Below the pieces are notes generated by a model. That model searched no databases, was not told where the DNA came from, and worked only from the letters and a program-made list of their open reading frames with translations. DNA of 64,000 nucleotides from Crambe crambe (lineage: Eukaryota > Porifera > Demospongiae > Poecilosclerida > Crambeidae), in assembly GCA_963924555.1 (NCBI GenBank), contig OZ004592.1:1054001-1118000 (forward strand), written 5' to 3'. The translations under genes were made by a program, and so were the position numbers. Of the stretch, positions 62,001 to 64,000 are shown one piece after another. The first letter of the stretch is position 1; the number at the start of each line of letters is the position of its first letter.

Positions 62001-62552
62001 AGTATTTGCTGTGGCTAGCTTATCAGTATCACTCTGCACATGCATGTGTGTAAAGTATGTACATTGTTTGCATGCATGCAGGAGGCAAATTTCAGTGCTC
62101 CATTCTTTGCCGTGCAGTGCAAACACAACGAAATGCTTGACATATCCATGAGGAATGACAATATCAACCTTGAAATCAAAGATATAGTAATATTATGTCT
62201 ATGATAATGTAATCATAATTATTAGCTATGCATTTTTTCCAGGAAGGAAATACGCTACTGGATTTGGCAGAGAAACAGAATGCTGGAGCATATGAGCTGA
62301 TAAAACAGCAGCACAAGGATAAGATAGTATGATAGAATACAACTCTTTATTATTATCTAACCATTTTTTTTCCTTCAGAAATTATTGGAGTCCAAGAAAA
62401 GGCTTCCGTCCAGAGCTGCCACACCTGGTGGGCAGTTGTATGCTGGACCCAGCACCAAAGGAGCTCAGTCAGAGAACTACATTGTTAATCTCTTGCGTAA
62501 GATTGACCTGAGGATGGGTCAGGACCCAGGGATTGCTGCTAGTGCTACATAG
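56054..62552 (+). CDS. Gene C: CARD-ankyrin protein
   Basis: Exon 1 (56054-56345) encodes a CARD closely matching gene B's (MATLEYATILK; YHEFITILRKDPSRESMVEL). Exon 2 (56414-57528) is long and holds a leader plus about eight ankyrin repeats (TLLHKACKGGHADLVQILI style) with no counterpart in B. From 57594 on there are one-ankyrin exons parallel to those in B (TGRTALMFAAQHDHRVLFEF at 58288; WTPLMWASWHGHLEVVGHLL near 60915; WTALILASREGHCEI near 61070). They end in a tail (TPGGQLYAGPSTKG, LLRKIDLRM) and TAG at 62550-62552. No Death domain or X domain is present between CARD and ankyrins, unlike A and B. About 19-20 ankyrins in total. Cytosolic. Confidence 0.8.
58732..58857. mobile_element. MITE, TACACTGTAAAAA family, copy 2
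   Basis: Second copy of the element at 51421-51544, in a gene C intron. The left arm is intact (TACACTGTAAAAATGAAAGT); the right arm has drifted (TTTTTATAGTCTG). The internal GTGTGTATTGGGACAATTT block is conserved. Noncoding. Confidence 0.75.
60345..60648. repeat. 19-bp minisatellite in gene C intron
   Basis: About 15 tandem units of ACCCTATGTCACTATGTAT with small variants, preceded by a poly-C run at 60340. It begins right after a splice donor. The frames reading repeated CIPYVTM are artefacts of the repeat. Confidence 0.92.
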
Positions 62553-62714
62553 CTAGCTCAATAATAATTATACACCATTAACAACACCAAAAGACTCTTG
62601 TGGTAGAATAAGCTTACCGTCAATAAGTTAGCGCGCAATAATAATGCAACAGTAGATTCTTAGGCCTAGCGCCTGTTAAGCACCAGCTGCTGTGTGTGTT
62701 GTAGCAATGACAGG

Positions 62715-63538
62715 ATGACTAGTAGGTGTAGAAGTGAACGGGATGAAGATATGGACGACGCGGAAGGGCTACCAGACCTGAAGAAGATGTGTATTCGTGA
62801 GAGTGACTTCTCAATTTTAAATATTCTGGATTCTCTTGTGGAGGTGACCAACTGGAGAGATTTGGGAGTGCAGCTTGGACTGAAACCAGCAAGACTTAAA
62901 GCATTAGAAGAATACCCAGAGGATCGACGGAAAGTGAAGATGATTCTCCAATGGTTGAAGGCAGATCAAGATGCAAGCTGGGAGAAGCTGCAGGCAGCAC
63001 TGGAGAAACCAGCTCTGTGTGAGAATAGAGCTGCCAAGGGTATTGCTGAAAAAAGACGAGGCTCTTCTTTTGACAGCCACAGTGTCATTTCAATTCAGTC
63101 AAGAAAGACATCCATTTCAGGTACAGATTACTATCATATTCATAACCATGATAATGTGATTTTTTAATCATGCAGAAGACATTGAATTCAATGAAGCTAA
63201 TGTCTGCAATGCAATTGCACATGTTAAAGATACTAAGCTGTTAGGAGAACAGTTGAAGATCCCACCAAGCATATTGGTGGACATTGATAAGCTTCCACCA
63301 GATATGCAGAAGCATCATCCAGTTGAAGCACTGTTCAGGGTGCATACAGACACTGATTGTGATTGGAAGATCCTGGAAGAGGCCATCAGATTCGTTGAGA
63401 TCTATGAGTGGATCTCTTGGGACAGAAGATCAAGTTCGTTCAAATCTCAATCAGGCTCTTTCTCAGCAGAAGACATGCCCATGAGCCCTCCTCATTCCAA
63501 TGGGAGTGGCAACCATTCTGTAGGTGCTGCTACCACAG
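62715..63538 (+). CDS. Gene D: double Death-domain protein, 5' part
   Basis: Exon 1 (62715-63120) starts MTSRCRSERDEDMDDAE and holds a Death domain (NWRDLGVQLGLKPARLKAL; DASWEKLQAALEKP). Exon 2 (63176-63538) holds a second Death-like domain (LLGEQLKIPPSILVDIDKLP; DCDWKILEEAI) and a Ser-rich tail. Both closely parallel the two Death exons of gene B, including the RGSSF and RRSSS linkers. A GTAAGA donor follows 63538; reading through it gives a stop three codons later (GKS). The gene therefore probably continues past the window, perhaps to X and ankyrin exons, or it ends here as a short adaptor. No CARD exon is seen upstream. Confidence 0.75.
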
Positions 63539-63644
63539 GTAAGAGTTGACAGACCATACTTGCAGTAAATAGCTGCAACTAGACCATCCTGTTGAATCAT
63601 CATGACTTTTTGTAAACAAGAAGTCTCAAGTTGAATATCATCAT

Positions 63645-63880
63645 GTCAAAGACAGAGATCCTTTATGCTATTTTCTGCCTAAATTCCACTACTGTGAATT
63701 AAATCCCATTGAAACAATCTTTGGAAGCAAGTAAAAGAAACATACACATCTGTCGTAAGTACTTCAGAAAGATAAGAGACTATATAAAAGAACTTTTCTA
63801 GAAGGTGGGAAGTGTATAGAAACTCCTGTAAAGAAGTACAAGTGGCACAGAAGGAAAGAAATACAAGTCGCACAGAAGTG
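63645..63880 (+). pseudogene. Decayed DDE transposase fragment (DNA transposon)
   Basis: Translation from 63645 gives LCYFLPKFHYCELNPIETIF, close to the conserved C-terminal motif of IS630/Tc1-like DDE transposases (P-K-x-H-x-E-L-N-P-I-E-x-x-W/F-G), then stop codons and frame breaks. Downstream a lysine-rich stretch (PVKKYKWHRRKEIQVAQ) may be part of the same fossil. No termini were identified. It sits just behind gene D's last visible exon, probably within an intron. Confidence 0.6.
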
Positions 63881-64000
63881 TCACTAACAAAAGACTCTTA
63901 AAATCGGACTGTCCCACTAAAATGTTGGTGGCATGGTTAATATGAAGCGTCTAGTCCGGTAATCTTCAGTTACTCGCCTTTGAAAAGCGAAAGGGGAGCA

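Overview
The window is animal nuclear DNA, most likely from a demosponge (inferred, not proven). Genes are dense and split by many short GT-AG introns, often 45-100 bp. Neighbouring genes are frequently head-to-head. The proteins are clearly metazoan (VPS11, CLK kinase, MRPL53, EFHC/DM10 protein, Ku80, ZMYND8, TRAM), and the right third carries CARD/Death/ankyrin genes of the kind abundant in sponges. No rRNA, tRNA, CRISPR or retroviral element was recognised.

Layout. 1-505 (-): an unrecognised partial coding exon with a zinc-finger-like Cys/His cluster. 597-1250 (+): an unrecognised multipass membrane protein behind an NRF1-like promoter. 1518-6897 (-): VPS11. About 7040-9495: weakly coding and repeat-bearing sequence. 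9500-19071 (-): CLK/LAMMER kinase with a 4.3 kb intron. 20082-20488 (+): MRPL53-like. 20666-22797 (-): EFHC-type three-DM10 protein. 23044-28248 (+): Ku80/XRCC5. 28436-29137 (-): an unrecognised protein with caspase/CHAT-like hallmarks and a CaaX end. 29759-36757 (-): ZMYND8-type PHD-bromo-PWWP-MYND reader. 37814-39947 (+): TRAM. 40720-42102 (+): intronless secreted cysteine-rich protein. Coordinates of intron-bearing genes run from start codon to stop codon.

Right third (43178-63538): a cluster of four related genes built from death-fold and ankyrin modules. Gene A (-) is CARD-Death-X-ankyrin. Gene B (-) is CARD-Death-Death-X-ankyrin. Gene C (+) is CARD-ankyrin. Gene D (+, runs off or near the right edge) begins Death-Death. 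X is a roughly 250-residue domain shared by A and B that I cannot name. B and C start head-to-head only 303 bp apart, share nearly identical CARD halves and ankyrin exons, and have a perfect CRE (TGACGTCA) between them. This looks like an inverted duplication diversified by domain gain and loss, and is the best candidate for an undescribed system: a tandem family of cytosolic signalling adaptors or sensors, plausibly in innate immunity or cell death.

Mobile and repeat DNA is mostly intronic or intergenic: two MITE-like families with terminal inverted repeats (42345-42510; 51421-51544 and 58732-58857), a third interspersed family (40284-40590; 51104-52224), a decayed DDE transposase fragment near 63645, and several minisatellites. 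The housekeeping genes do not form one pathway; their clustering reflects compact genome structure and shared promoters.
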